From Candidatus Poribacteria bacterium (lineage in GTDB: Bacteria > Poribacteria > WGA-4E > PCPOR2b): 64,000 nt of DNA. Below are positions 18,001-27,245 of this stretch, piece by piece. The position numbers and the translations under genes are program-made. Location: positions 124,001 through 188,000 of the forward strand of contig JAJDUM010000017.1 of the NCBI GenBank assembly GCA_022826645.1, written 5' to 3'. Positions within the stretch are counted from its first letter, which is position 1, and the number at the start of each line of letters is the position of its first letter. A model generated the notes under the pieces. It did no database searches, was not told the origin of the DNA, and saw only the letters and a program-made list of their open reading frames with translations.

Positions 18001-19047
18001 TTATTGTTGTTCTGGAAATGGTGCGCGGATATCGTAACGCCCTTCCACAAATACGGGCAACATTCCGCCTTCAACCATCAGATCCAGCGGATTGGGGCGC
18101 GTAGTTAGCGGAAACTCAACAACGTCCTTAATTCTCAAAGATTCATAGATCGCCATTAGGATTGCCATAGTGGTAGCAGCATGCCTCCCCGCGTTACGAT
18201 GTTCCTCAATTTCTCCATCAAGCCAGGCAACCATTTCCTGGAACTGATTTGGTTCGCTCTGACGCGGTGTGACGGTCTGCCAATCCGCAGCTTTGGTATT
18301 GAGCAGCTCAATCGTTCCATCTGCACCTCGCCTGAGTTGGCCGTCGCTTCCATAAACTGCATCGCCGCGGAGACCAGGGTCGGGAAGATCACTCTCATAG
18401 ATGCCGCGGATCCCTCCTTCAAAACAGATTTCTCCCATACAAGCGTCTTCAGCACGTACCCGGCGCTCCCACTTATCGGTCCGACGCGAAACCTGTCCAA
18501 TCAACCATAACGGCTCGGGATCGCCGAGGATGTAGCGCATCTCGTCAATCTCGTGCGTACCTCGATTGAGCAAACCATACCCATCACGACGCAACATCGC
18601 CTGCGGTTCTCCGATTGCACCTTCCTGAATGAGCCGCCGCGCCTCGCAATTCTGGGGCATAAAACGCCGCTGATGACCGATAACGAGCTTGGTGCCGTTC
18701 TTATCACAGGCATCCATCATATCCTGGGCTTCACCGTAAGAGGCACTCATCGGTTTTTCCCCAAGGATCCCTGATACCCCTGCGTCTGCAGCTATAAGCG
18801 TAAGTTCCGCCCGCACACTCTGCCATGTTGTAATACTGACGATGTCCAGTGTTTCTTTTTCAAACATCTCGTGGACATCGGAATAATGTGTCGGCAGTGA
18901 AAATTCGTCCGCTAACTTAGCAGCAGCATCTGGACTCATATCCGCTGCAGTCACCACTTCAGCGCGACCGGTGGTAGGCCATGCGTTCGCGTGAGACCTT
19001 CCCATCCCACCACAGCCAATGATTCCAACTCGGTATGTTTTTGCCAT
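18001..19047 (-). CDS. Gfo/Idh/MocA family oxidoreductase
   Basis: A 348-residue NAD(P)-dependent oxidoreductase acting on a hydroxyl of a sugar, inositol or similar ring. The Rossmann domain starts with VGIIGCGGMGRSH (about 7-19), and the catalytic lysine is in GEKPMS (about residue 97). GTHEIDEMRY carries the usual catalytic His region. It lies upstream of the dikinase gene on the same strand, about 100 bases apart. The substrate cannot be assigned. Confidence 0.9.
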   Translation of the reverse strand: MAKTYRVGIIGCGGMGRSHANAWPTTGRAEVVTAADMSPDAAAKLADEFSLPTHYSDVHEMFEKETLDIVSITTWQSVRAELTLIAADAGVSGILGEKPMSASYGEAQDMMDACDKNGTKLVIGHQRRFMPQNCEARRLIQEGAIGEPQAMLRRDGYGLLNRGTHEIDEMRYILGDPEPLWLIGQVSRRTDKWERRVRAEDACMGEICFEGGIRGIYESDLPDPGLRGDAVYGSDGQLRRGADGTIELLNTKAADWQTVTPRQSEPNQFQEMVAWLDGEIEEHRNAGRHAATTMAILMAIYESLRIKDVVEFPLTTRPNPLDLMVEGGMLPVFVEGRYDIRAPFPEQQ

Positions 19048-19193
19048 AAATTTAATCTCCTTAAAAATCCGGGGTAAATTGTATTCGATATTTCAAGATA
19101 GCGCGTCGAGGTTCAAAGTATATCAGATTCCACGATGTTAATCAATTGCAAACCTTTATCCACGCTGTAATCACTTCCGAACCGTGGAATGCG

Positions 19194-20027
19194 CTACCAA
19201 CCTCGTTTAATGTCGCCCCACGTTGTCGCAAGTTTACCTGACGGGGACACTGCGAACAAAACATTCCCGATCCCTGTTTTGAGTTGTATAACCTCAGCTT
19301 CACTCAGGGCAACGTTGAATATGATTACCTCATCAATCACACTTTCACTGAAAGAGTCAAACCTCTCCGGTATCAATGCACCAATATGCATATTCCGCTT
19401 AGAATCCGGAAATAACTCTATCCTCGCTTCACCATCCCGGAGCGCAATCTCCCGCGCTATGCCATCAATATACATCGTGGGGTCGGTTTCGTTATCTTTG
19501 GCAACCGCGACATAATGATGCCACTGATCGTCAGGGATGCCCTCTACCCCACGGAAGCCACTCTTAAAAAAGAAAAAGAACATATTCTTTAGAATTTTAT
19601 GGATTGCTATTCCATAATTCGTTTGTGACTGTTTGCCATGCGCCCAGTTTCCTCCTTTTTCAAGAATATAGAAGGGGGCAGCAATAATATCGTTTGCATC
19701 CTTTCGAAGCGGCCTTTTTACCCATGCAGAAATGGAGATTGCACCCTTGATCTGTAATTTTCTATGGTGTGGCACTTCCAGATATTTGCCCTTCCCAAAG
19801 GCAAACGCTTTACCGAATTTCCCTTCCACCAGCTCTGGGTTTCCCACTACATCCGCATGGTGTAGGTTACCAGAGATGTCCTTCGTCACCTCTTTCTCAA
19901 CCTCATCAAAAAGCCACATAGCAACGATATCTTTGGGTTGAATTCGAGCATCACTTACGTCTATCCACATCAGACTGGCGAGCATAAAGACGACGCTTAC
20001 ACTTAGTTTTGCTACAACACCGCTCAT
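19194..20027 (-). CDS. Exported LamG (concanavalin-like lectin) domain protein
   Basis: A 277-residue protein with a signal peptide (about 1-27; hydrophobic VSVVFMLASLMW, cleavage near DA-RI). Residues about 35-245 form a LamG/concanavalin A-like fold with typical strands: VAMWLFDE, GKFGKAFAFGKGKYLEVP, ISISAWVK, WHHYVAVA, MYIDG, IGALIPERFDSFSESVIDEVIIFNVALSEAEV. Such domains bind carbohydrate or other extracellular ligands. The C-terminus ends in SPSGKLATTWGDIKRGW, a short conserved-looking tail after the fold. It is the last gene of a minus-strand operon with the exported SAM hydrolase and rimI. Confidence 0.85.
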   Translation of the reverse strand: MSGVVAKLSVSVVFMLASLMWIDVSDARIQPKDIVAMWLFDEVEKEVTKDISGNLHHADVVGNPELVEGKFGKAFAFGKGKYLEVPHHRKLQIKGAISISAWVKRPLRKDANDIIAAPFYILEKGGNWAHGKQSQTNYGIAIHKILKNMFFFFFKSGFRGVEGIPDDQWHHYVAVAKDNETDPTMYIDGIAREIALRDGEARIELFPDSKRNMHIGALIPERFDSFSESVIDEVIIFNVALSEAEVIQLKTGIGNVLFAVSPSGKLATTWGDIKRGW

Positions 20028-20044
20028 GTTAATGTTCTCCTATC

Positions 20045-20944
20045 TTAGTCCGATCCTCTCCGTACAATACACTTCTCTGTAGCTTGCAGTTTTAACCCTT
20101 CGGCAAGATTCCCTTGATTGATGGCGACCTCAAAAACCCCACCGCTTCCAAACAAGCCAACACCGGCACCGACCGGCACATCCCCGTAAGCCCTGACATA
20201 TTTGCACCGGATTTTCCGTTGGTTTCCAAATTCAATCTCAAGAGTTTGACCACCCTTTATGCCCAGTCCTTCGAATAGGTCCGGCCGTATATTCGTAATG
20301 GCATTTCCATATTCGTCAATCACGTCGATCTGCCCAACAATCGCATTATCAACAATCTTCGCAAACGAAATTGGTAATTGGACATACTCTCTCAACACGG
20401 GACCGATCTCCGCAAAGGCAAATCCTTTGGCAAGATGTGCGGCTGCGGGACCAAAAATATCTCGACCATGAAACGTGCTCGACTGAACATCCTGACGCAT
20501 GACTTCAGGATTAGTGATTTCCCGCACTTCGAGGACCCCCATTGAATCAGCAATGAGCGTCAAAAGTCCGTTGTCGGGGGCAACAAAAAAGTTCCCATTC
20601 TTGGTTCTTATTGCGATCGGCTTGCGCTGCGTACCAACGCCCGGATCGATGACGCCAACAAAAACAGTTCCCGTCGGAAATTCTGGCGCAGCTTTAGCGA
20701 GCGTATATGCTCCCTCTTTAATATCAAACTTTGAAACCCCGTGAGAAATAGCGTCAATCTTTGCCTGCGGAAACACCTTGTACATTGCGCCCTTCATCGC
20801 ACCAACGTAAAAGTCCTTGAAACCAAAATCGGTTATCATGATGATTAAACCGTTAGTCTGGGCTGCCATTGTAGAAGGCGCCCAGCTAACAACAGTCAGA
20901 AACACAAGCAGCAGCTGGACGCCGCAGCAAAAGTATTTTCTCAT
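20045..20944 (-). CDS. Exported SAM hydroxide adenosyltransferase (DUF62 family)
   Basis: A 299-residue DUF62 protein with a clear N-terminal signal peptide (about 1-28; LLLVFLTVVSWAPSTMAA). The catalytic triad is intact: D100 in DPGVG, R107 in TQRK and H159 in FHGRDIF. The family hydrolyses SAM to adenosine and methionine, a reaction with no obvious purpose outside the cytoplasm, so the exported form is unusual. It has a cytoplasmic paralogue at 1983-2783. It lies 20 bases after rimI and 17 before the LamG gene, so the three genes are one operon. Confidence 0.88.
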   Translation of the reverse strand: MRKYFCCGVQLLLVFLTVVSWAPSTMAAQTNGLIIMITDFGFKDFYVGAMKGAMYKVFPQAKIDAISHGVSKFDIKEGAYTLAKAAPEFPTGTVFVGVIDPGVGTQRKPIAIRTKNGNFFVAPDNGLLTLIADSMGVLEVREITNPEVMRQDVQSSTFHGRDIFGPAAAHLAKGFAFAEIGPVLREYVQLPISFAKIVDNAIVGQIDVIDEYGNAITNIRPDLFEGLGIKGGQTLEIEFGNQRKIRCKYVRAYGDVPVGAGVGLFGSGGVFEVAINQGNLAEGLKLQATEKCIVRRGSD

Positions 20945-20964
20945 AGTTTCGCAACTCCTTTTTG

Positions 20965-21552
20965 TTAACGGTCATGTGTATGAGCCCTACGATCAATATA
21001 TAAATCAACTGCTCCAAGGTTGGAAAGTCGAAAAACGTAGGCATCTTCACGATTGTCCATATAATAGTTCTCTCGAATAGCAACAACCTGAAATCCAAAT
21101 TGTCTATAAAGATACTGTGCCGGTATGTTGCTCACTCGCACCTCCAAGGAGACATGATCACCTCCCAATTTTCGGATACTGATCAGCGATTCTGCAAACA
21201 GATATTTACCAATACCTTGATTCCGATAGTCGGGTGCAACAGCGAAGTTTGCAATATGTGCATCGTCCTCAACAACCCAAAAATTGATGAACGCAATTGG
21301 ATTCTGCTGGTGACGGATGACGAGAAAGTAGACATGATGGTTACGCGACCTTATCCCTTCACGGAACGAGGACTCATCCCACGGAGCGGTAAATGAACTT
21401 CGCTCAATCTCCATCACCGCCGGCAGGTCGCTTTCTTGCATGTAATCGACCTGAATTCCGGAGAGGGGGAACTTCACTTTGATACTCTTCAACCTGCGTT
21501 TCTCCCTTTTTTCCCACCGTTGCTCTGGATTTTCTGCCACTTTTTTGCGCAC
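20965..21552 (-). CDS. rimI: GNAT acetyltransferase, RimI-like
   Basis: A 195-residue GNAT enzyme; RimI acetylates the N-terminal alanine of ribosomal protein S18. Visible motifs are MEIERSSFTAPW near the start of the fold, the acetyl-CoA loop RNQGIGKYL, LEVRVSNIPAQYLYRQFGF and the C-terminal YYMDNREDAYVF, all typical of RimI. The GTG start at 21552 gives a basic N-terminal extension of about 30 residues beyond the usual 150-residue protein; a later start is possible. It is the first gene of the rimI, exported SAM hydrolase, LamG operon. Confidence 0.85.
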   Translation of the reverse strand: MRKKVAENPEQRWEKREKRRLKSIKVKFPLSGIQVDYMQESDLPAVMEIERSSFTAPWDESSFREGIRSRNHHVYFLVIRHQQNPIAFINFWVVEDDAHIANFAVAPDYRNQGIGKYLFAESLISIRKLGGDHVSLEVRVSNIPAQYLYRQFGFQVVAIRENYYMDNREDAYVFRLSNLGAVDLYIDRRAHTHDR

Positions 21553-21581
21553 TTGATCAGCCTATAACCATCTGCTATAAT
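21553..21581 (+). promoter_or_regulatory. Sigma-70-type promoter for the Gfo/Idh gene at 21629
   Basis: TTGATC (21553-21558) and TATAAT (21576-21581) are separated by 17 bases, in the 76-base gap between divergent rimI and the oxidoreductase gene. The -35 box touches the rimI start codon. Confidence 0.58.
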
Positions 21582-21628
21582 ACGGCAGAAACTCTAATAT
21601 TTCACGTTTCATTTAAGGAGATGAACGA

Positions 21629-22726
21629 ATGTCCGATTTCAAACCGGTCAAGACAGTCATCGTTGGTTGCGGTATGATTGCAGGCAAAGGCTATCAGCCG
21701 CGCTGCCAAGCATATCCACATAAAATTGAACTTGTTGGCTATTACGACCAGGATGTGTCTCGCGCGGAAAATCTTGCTCAAAATGGCGGTGGCAAAGCGT
21801 ATCAATCTTTAGAAGACGTTCTGAACGATCCCAATGTTGAAGCAATTATTAATCTGACAATTCATACGGGCCACTACCCAGTATCATTGGCAGGGCTCAC
21901 AGCGGGGAAGCACGTTTATTCAGAAAAACCCATCGCATTACGCACTGAGGAAGCAGATCAGTTGGTCGAAACGGCAGATGCAATGGGAGTTAAATTTGCA
22001 TGTGCACCGGTGGCAATGCTCGGCTATGTCCAACAGAACGTCTGGAAGCGCATTCGCGAAGGGGAAATCGGCCAAGTCGTCTCCGCTATTGGAACTTTTG
22101 GTGGACCCATTGAGTATTGGCACCCGACAGCCGATGCTTTTATGCAAAAGGGCGTAGGACCTTTCAAGGATGTTGCGCCCTACCCATTGACCGCCATGAC
22201 AACAATGATAGGTCCTGTTAGACGCGTTTACGGTTTGGCTCGGATCACCTTGCCGGAACGAATATTACACGCTGGACCGCGTGCCGAAACAAGGTATCAG
22301 GTTACTGAGAAAGATCACGGTTTTGGATTGCTTGAATTCGAGGGTGGTGCTTACGGAATGCTCTACCACAGTTGGACCGGGAGATCGGAAATTCCACCCT
22401 ATGAAATCCATGGAACCAAGGGAGTTTTTTCGATTCAGGCACATGACGATGGACGCGGCATCCGCAAAGGTAACCCAACGGGCAGTTGGGAGACTGAGGC
22501 TTCCCCGGAAGGCGCGTACGAAGGTTTAGACTGGGGTAAAGGACCTTCCGATTTTGCGGACGCAATTCGGAAGGATCGCCCGGTGCGATGTTCCGGAAAA
22601 CACGCGCGGCATGTACTGGAAATCTGCGAACGCATCTTTGAATCCGCCAACAAGGGGATGCCGATTGATGTTGGAAGTCGGTTTCCTGCACCTGTCCCTG
22701 TGGGGCACCCTCCACCATGGAGCTAA
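21629..22726 (+). CDS. Gfo/Idh/MocA family oxidoreductase
   Basis: A 365-residue NAD(P)-dependent oxidoreductase. The Rossmann motif is VIVGCGMIAGKGYQPR (about 11-26), and the catalytic lysine is in SEKPIA. The C-terminal beta-sheet domain has EFEGGAYGMLYHSW. AAGGAG at 21615-21620 supports ATG 21629. It converges on the CorC-like gene with only a 7-base gap. The substrate is unknown. Confidence 0.9.
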   Translation: MSDFKPVKTVIVGCGMIAGKGYQPRCQAYPHKIELVGYYDQDVSRAENLAQNGGGKAYQSLEDVLNDPNVEAIINLTIHTGHYPVSLAGLTAGKHVYSEKPIALRTEEADQLVETADAMGVKFACAPVAMLGYVQQNVWKRIREGEIGQVVSAIGTFGGPIEYWHPTADAFMQKGVGPFKDVAPYPLTAMTTMIGPVRRVYGLARITLPERILHAGPRAETRYQVTEKDHGFGLLEFEGGAYGMLYHSWTGRSEIPPYEIHGTKGVFSIQAHDDGRGIRKGNPTGSWETEASPEGAYEGLDWGKGPSDFADAIRKDRPVRCSGKHARHVLEICERIFESANKGMPIDVGSRFPAPVPVGHPPPWS

Positions 22727-22733
22727 AGGGCAG

Positions 22734-23744
22734 TTAATTTTGTCTTTTTCGAGCGAAGTCTTGCAAGTTAACAACTGTATCGGTTTCATCAACCAGTTCA
22801 CCTGTGAGAACTTCGAGCACATCTTCAAGCGTTACAACTCCCGACACACCCCCATATTCATCAACCACAACAGCCAGGTGTTGGCGAGCCTGTTGGAATA
22901 TTGATAAAAGCTGATCGGCCGGTTTCCGTCCGAGTACAAAATGTACCTCATGGGTTAAATCTAAGATAGATTGATCCAACTTGCCTTGGATGATCGCCGC
23001 CAGCAATTCGGTCTTCAAAGCAACCCCGCTGACCTGATCCAGTGTTTCTCCAATTACAATAATTCGGCTATGTGGAGAACTAAGAATATCCTTGCGTGCT
23101 TCGGCAAGCGTTAAGTCACCTTTTAGGTATGTCATCACCACCCTTGGCGTCATCAGATCGGCGGCTGTCATATCATTCAGATCGAATATCTTTCGGATCA
23201 TCTCAAATTCGTCATCTTCAATCGTTCCTGCCTCTTGTCCCATTTTAGCCAATAATTGTATCTCCGCCTTATCCGTTGTGAAGCTGTTACTTCCTGCTGT
23301 CAGAGGGTTGGTAATTTTTTCGATGCACCATATCAAGGGGGTTAGCATTCGGGTCAATCCGGCGACGGGCCGAGCGATAACGAGTGCAATTTGGTCTGAA
23401 TATCGCTCACCCAGCGTTTTTGGGATAATTTCCGAGAAGAGTATCACCAAGAAGGTAAGTATGCCTGAAACTACGCCCAACCATTGCTTTCCCAAGACAG
23501 CAGTGGCTATATAACCCACGACAATCGTTCCAACAATATTAGCGATATTGTTGAGAATGACGACGGTTGCGATAGGGCGATTCATCTGCTCGCGGATGGA
23601 CAGCAGGGCTAACGCGTCGGGTCGTTTTGATTGAGCCAATCGTCGAACTTTAACTAACCGAACCGAAAATAAGGCCGCTTCAGACCCAGAACAGATAGCT
23701 GAAGAAAGCAAAACAATTCCAATAGTTACAAGCAGTGTCAGCAT
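22734..23744 (-). CDS. CNNM/CorC (HlyC/CorC) family transporter-like membrane protein
   Basis: A 336-residue protein. Residues 1 to about 150 form the DUF21/CNNM transmembrane domain with three to four helices and the SGSEAALFS and EIIPKTLGERY motifs. Residues about 185-320 carry two CBS domains (LMTPRVVMTYLKGD; LAVVVDEYGGVSGVVTLEDVLEVL). The family is linked to magnesium and cobalt homeostasis, with CBS domains sensing nucleotides. The C-terminal transporter-associated domain of longer CorC proteins is missing or very short. ATG 23744 has AAAGGAAAA upstream and is preferred to TTG 23795. Confidence 0.9.
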   Translation of the reverse strand: MLTLLVTIGIVLLSSAICSGSEAALFSVRLVKVRRLAQSKRPDALALLSIREQMNRPIATVVILNNIANIVGTIVVGYIATAVLGKQWLGVVSGILTFLVILFSEIIPKTLGERYSDQIALVIARPVAGLTRMLTPLIWCIEKITNPLTAGSNSFTTDKAEIQLLAKMGQEAGTIEDDEFEMIRKIFDLNDMTAADLMTPRVVMTYLKGDLTLAEARKDILSSPHSRIIVIGETLDQVSGVALKTELLAAIIQGKLDQSILDLTHEVHFVLGRKPADQLLSIFQQARQHLAVVVDEYGGVSGVVTLEDVLEVLTGELVDETDTVVNLQDFARKRQN

Positions 23745-23806
23745 TAGATTTTCCTTTTGTTTCAACCGTTTAGGTTGCCCTTTCGCTTGGATCAATTTGG
23801 CGGTTC

Positions 23807-23835
23807 ATTGTAGCATTTACTATTAGTTGTGTCAA
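23807..23835 (-). promoter_or_regulatory. Sigma-70-type promoter for the CorC-like gene
   Basis: On the minus strand TTGACA (23835-23830) and TACAAT (23812-23807) are separated by 17 bases, about 60 bases upstream of the chosen ATG. Confidence 0.65.
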
Positions 23836-23960
23836 TCTTGAAATGACTTGAACAGAGCTGACGAAGATACTCAGAAGCTCTTGTCTCTATCTGTATATTG
23901 CTGTTAACTGAGAGCAAAAATCACACCTATATTAGAAAGAAAAAGTTAGGAGAATCACCG

Positions 23961-25640
23961 GTGCAAACACTATTATGTCGGAAAGTCCCTGCCGAAGACG
24001 GAACAAATTTAGCTACAGATGTCTATCTCCCCGATGGGCAGGGACCATTCCCCACTGTTATTGTCCGCACGCCTTACCACCGCGTCGGGCTTCAGGGGAC
24101 GGCACATGAGTTCACGCGTCGAGGCTATGCGCTTGTTGCACAAGATTGTCGCGGCAAGTACGACTCCGACGGCGTTTTTACCCCACTCATTGACGAGGCG
24201 CGCGACGGACAAACAACGTTGGATTGGACAGCAAACCAAAGGTGGTGCAATGGCAGGATTGGGCTATGGGGTCGCAGTTATCTTGGAATCGTTCAAGTAC
24301 CAGCGGCGAGCGGCGGTCATGAGGCATTGCGTTGCATCGCCCCTTCCGTCGCACCCGGATCATTTTTCCGTGACTGGATTCGCTACGACGGCTGTTTTGC
24401 ACTTGGCAATGCCATCCGGTGGTCTCTGACACACGCTTCTTGTCGCAATCAACCACCGATGGGACACTTCTTATGGGACGATATCAATCAACTGTCCAAT
24501 CCTGAAGAAATCGTCGGTAGAGTTGGTTTTGAGACGCCAGCTTTGTCGGAGTGGGCTGCCCATGACCGTTACGATGACTACTGGAAATCAATTGACCAAT
24601 GTTTGATGCACCCCCAGATCAAGGTGCCAGGATTTCATGCTGGCGGATGGTTTGACCATCTCACGCGAGGGCAGTTTGAGGCTTACCAGAACATCCGGGA
24701 CAATGGTGCGACAGAATTAGCTCGAAGCGAACAGCGGCTTCTCATCGGACCGTGGGGGCATCGAAATGTTGGAAATATGGGGCAAGACCATTGTCGTTAC
24801 GGCGACTGGGATTTCAGCACGGAAGCTGACCTGCCAGTCCTTAGGCATGAATTTCAGTTTCTCGACTTTCATCTGAAAGAGATAGACAATGGTTACACAA
24901 GTCAAGCACCCGTGAAAATTTTCCTGATGGGAGAGAATCGGTGGATCTCTCTACAGGACTGGCCGCCGCCGGAAGCGGTAGAGCAATCATGGCATCTCAA
25001 ATCAGGTGGCAGTGCAAACATGGGGACAGGGGACGGGGTATTAACGCAGGAATGTTCTGATGGCAGCGTTACTGACGGCTATGTGTATGATCCGCGAGAC
25101 CCTGTTCCAACACACGGTGGGCCCATTTATTGGGGGCTCGAACATCTGGGGCCGGTCGATCAACGTCCGCTGCTTGATAGGTCTGATCTACTCTTTTATC
25201 GAAGTCAAAAACTTGACGCACCGTTGAGTGTAGTCGGCGAAGTTACGCTTGATCTCTGCATTTCGAGCGATGCGGTCGATACCGACTTCGTTGCCAAGTT
25301 TTGTGTCGAAGAGCTGTCTGGTGCTGTAACGTGCCTTACGATTGGGTCGCTGCGGTGCCGCTATCGGGAAAATTGGGCAGACCCACAACCGCTTGTGTCC
25401 GATGATATCACCCGTATTCGCTTGCAGATGGGGCAAACGGCTTATGTGTTTCCGGCTGGATCACGGATATGTCTACTCATTACGAGCAGCGATTTTCCAC
25501 GGATTTTTCCGCATCCGAACACCTTAGCGCCGCCGTGGTCAAACAGCGAACCGATCATTGCCCGCAACGCTGTTCACCACGGCAAAGAATACCCATCCTG
25601 TCTGAACCTGCCGGTGATTGAACAGTTGAATAGCTCCTGA
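23961..25640 (+). CDS. CocE/NonD family hydrolase (peptidase S15-like)
   Basis: A 559-residue serine hydrolase of the CocE / X-Pro dipeptidyl-peptidase group, which cleaves esters, amides or peptides. The alpha/beta-hydrolase core (about 1-330) has DVYLPDGQGPFPTVIVRTPY, the nucleophile in LWGRSYLG and the catalytic His in IGPWGHRN. The C-terminal jelly-roll domain (about 340-550) includes VVGEVTLDLCISSDAVDTDF and the final SSDFPRIFPHPNT. GTG 23961 has AGGAGA at 23948-23953; the frame is open back to TTG 23898. There is no signal peptide. The gap from 25641 to 25860 holds nothing I can identify. Confidence 0.92.
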   Translation: MQTLLCRKVPAEDGTNLATDVYLPDGQGPFPTVIVRTPYHRVGLQGTAHEFTRRGYALVAQDCRGKYDSDGVFTPLIDEARDGQTTLDWTANQRWCNGRIGLWGRSYLGIVQVPAASGGHEALRCIAPSVAPGSFFRDWIRYDGCFALGNAIRWSLTHASCRNQPPMGHFLWDDINQLSNPEEIVGRVGFETPALSEWAAHDRYDDYWKSIDQCLMHPQIKVPGFHAGGWFDHLTRGQFEAYQNIRDNGATELARSEQRLLIGPWGHRNVGNMGQDHCRYGDWDFSTEADLPVLRHEFQFLDFHLKEIDNGYTSQAPVKIFLMGENRWISLQDWPPPEAVEQSWHLKSGGSANMGTGDGVLTQECSDGSVTDGYVYDPRDPVPTHGGPIYWGLEHLGPVDQRPLLDRSDLLFYRSQKLDAPLSVVGEVTLDLCISSDAVDTDFVAKFCVEELSGAVTCLTIGSLRCRYRENWADPQPLVSDDITRIRLQMGQTAYVFPAGSRICLLITSSDFPRIFPHPNTLAPPWSNSEPIIARNAVHHGKEYPSCLNLPVIEQLNSS

Positions 25641-25860
25641 TACTTAGGATTGTCAGTGCCAGCCGGTTTGGGGTTGTTACCTGAAACCCTAAATAGGTCA
25701 CGCGAGGTGGTAGGTATCGGGGAGCCGTATTGCTGAATGGGTGAGAGGTTATCCGGTGAGTGCTATCAGTTGACGGACAGTCATAGAGGGCAACAGCCTG
25801 ATTAGGTTCATCATGCAAAAAGAGACTGCACAATGGAGGCGATGGAAGTTCCACGCGGTT

Positions 25861-27243
25861 CTAACCCTTAAAGTCCTTGCTATTAAATCCGTAACCCTGC
25901 ATTCGGTTTTGAAGGCGGCGGCGCGAAATTCCCAGAAGCTCAGCGGCTTTGGTCTGATTGCCAACAGTCTGTGTCAAGGCGACCCGAATGTATTCCTTCA
26001 CGATTTCCTCAAGCGCGACGCCATCCGCAGGGATTTCTACCGGGCAATCTCCTGGGGGCAACGAACTATCCGAGATTTCGGGCGGAAGATCTTCCAGATC
26101 AATGACCTCGTTTTCTAACAGCACGAAGATTCTGTGGAGATAGTTCTCAAGCTGACGCACATTCCCGGGCCACTCGTACCGTCGGAGGAGGGACATCGCC
26201 CTCGGTGTCACGCGTTTGGGTTCGATATCGGGATATTCTTGTCCGAACTTCTGGAGGAAGAAGTCAACCAAAATCCCAACATCATCGCTTCGTTCTTGGA
26301 GCTCGGGAAGATGCAGCGGGATGACATTCAGCCGGAAGAAGAGATCTTCGCGGAAGTCCCCCTCGTCAACAGCAGCTTGTAGATCTTTGTTGGTAGCAGC
26401 AAGGATACATACATCGACTTTAAGCCGCTCGACGCCACCGACACGCATGATCTCTCTTTCGTGCAAAACATGGAGGAGCTTACTCTGCGTATGAACAGAC
26501 AGATCGCCAATTTCATCCAGAAAAACGGTTCCACCATTTGCCGCTTCAAAGACACCTGCCTTTTGGCGATGCGCATCGGTAAACGCGCCTTTTTCATGCC
26601 CAAAGAGTTCACTCTCAATCAGGGTTTCGGGCACAGCCCCACAGTTAATCTGCAGGAACGGCTTATCCTTACGTTTTCCGTACTCATGAATTGCTTTCGC
26701 GACCATCCCCTTTCCGGTGCCCGTCTTACCTGTGATTAGCACTTGATTGACACCGCGATGGATGATACGGGACATGGTCTTGAACAGTTGACGCATACGA
26801 TCACTCTGCCCGACGATTCCTTCAAAATGAACTTCCTGAACGGAGGTCTCCTCGCTGGAGTCATCATCTGCTAAGCCGTGTCGCATCTCAATAGCACGGC
26901 GAATTTCCTTTTTGAGGGCATCGATCTGGATCGGTTTTTCAAGGTAATAGAAAGCCCCTTCACGGGCTACCAAATCCACGGCGTCGTTCACCTCAGCGTA
27001 GGCTGTGACAATCAGCACAGGGAGATCTGGATCTCTTCCTTTAATTTCATGGAGCAGTTCTCTGCCTGACATCTGAGCCATCCGCATATCGCTCACAACG
27101 ACATCAAAGAGGTTGTCTTCAATTTTTTCGAGAGCAACGATGCCATTTTCAGCCGTCTCTATCGTGTAGCCTTCGCGTTTTAGTATGGTCTGCAAAACAG
27201 TCCGTTGACCCTGGTCATCATCAACAATCAGTATTGATGGCAT
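25861..27243 (-). CDS. Sigma-54-dependent response regulator (NtrC family)
   Basis: A 460-residue regulator. The receiver domain (1-120) has acidic DDD at 8-10, phospho-acceptor D52 (VVVSDMRM) and the EKP lysine at about 103. The AAA+ sigma-54 activation domain (about 145-385) has Walker [15 protein letters not shown], the sigma-54 contact loop [10 protein letters not shown], Walker [13 protein letters not shown] and the [15 protein letters not shown] sensor. The C-terminal Fis-type helix-turn-helix is [19 protein letters not shown]. It follows the histidine kinase after 2 bases and is clearly its partner. No sigma-54 promoter was recognised in the window. Confidence 0.96.
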   Translation of the reverse strand: MPSILIVDDDQGQRTVLQTILKREGYTIETAENGIVALEKIEDNLFDVVVSDMRMAQMSGRELLHEIKGRDPDLPVLIVTAYAEVNDAVDLVAREGAFYYLEKPIQIDALKKEIRRAIEMRHGLADDDSSEETSVQEVHFEGIVGQSDRMRQLFKTMSRIIHRGVNQVLITGKTGTGKGMVAKAIHEYGKRKDKPFLQINCGAVPETLIESELFGHEKGAFTDAHRQKAGVFEAANGGTVFLDEIGDLSVHTQSKLLHVLHEREIMRVGGVERLKVDVCILAATNKDLQAAVDEGDFREDLFFRLNVIPLHLPELQERSDDVGILVDFFLQKFGQEYPDIEPKRVTPRAMSLLRRYEWPGNVRQLENYLHRIFVLLENEVIDLEDLPPEISDSSLPPGDCPVEIPADGVALEEIVKEYIRVALTQTVGNQTKAAELLGISRRRLQNRMQGYGFNSKDFKG

Positions 27244-27245
27244 AC

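Noticed and set aside
20045-20944. Fluorinase or chlorinase function for the DUF62 proteins
   Set aside because: The D-R-H triad of hydroxide adenosyltransferases is complete in both copies, and the halide-site substitutions of fluorinase/SalL are not apparent.
25641-25860. A terminator in the gap between the CocE-type hydrolase and the response regulator
   Set aside because: GGTTT...AAACC pairing is weak and not followed by T-residues; I could not defend a terminator call.
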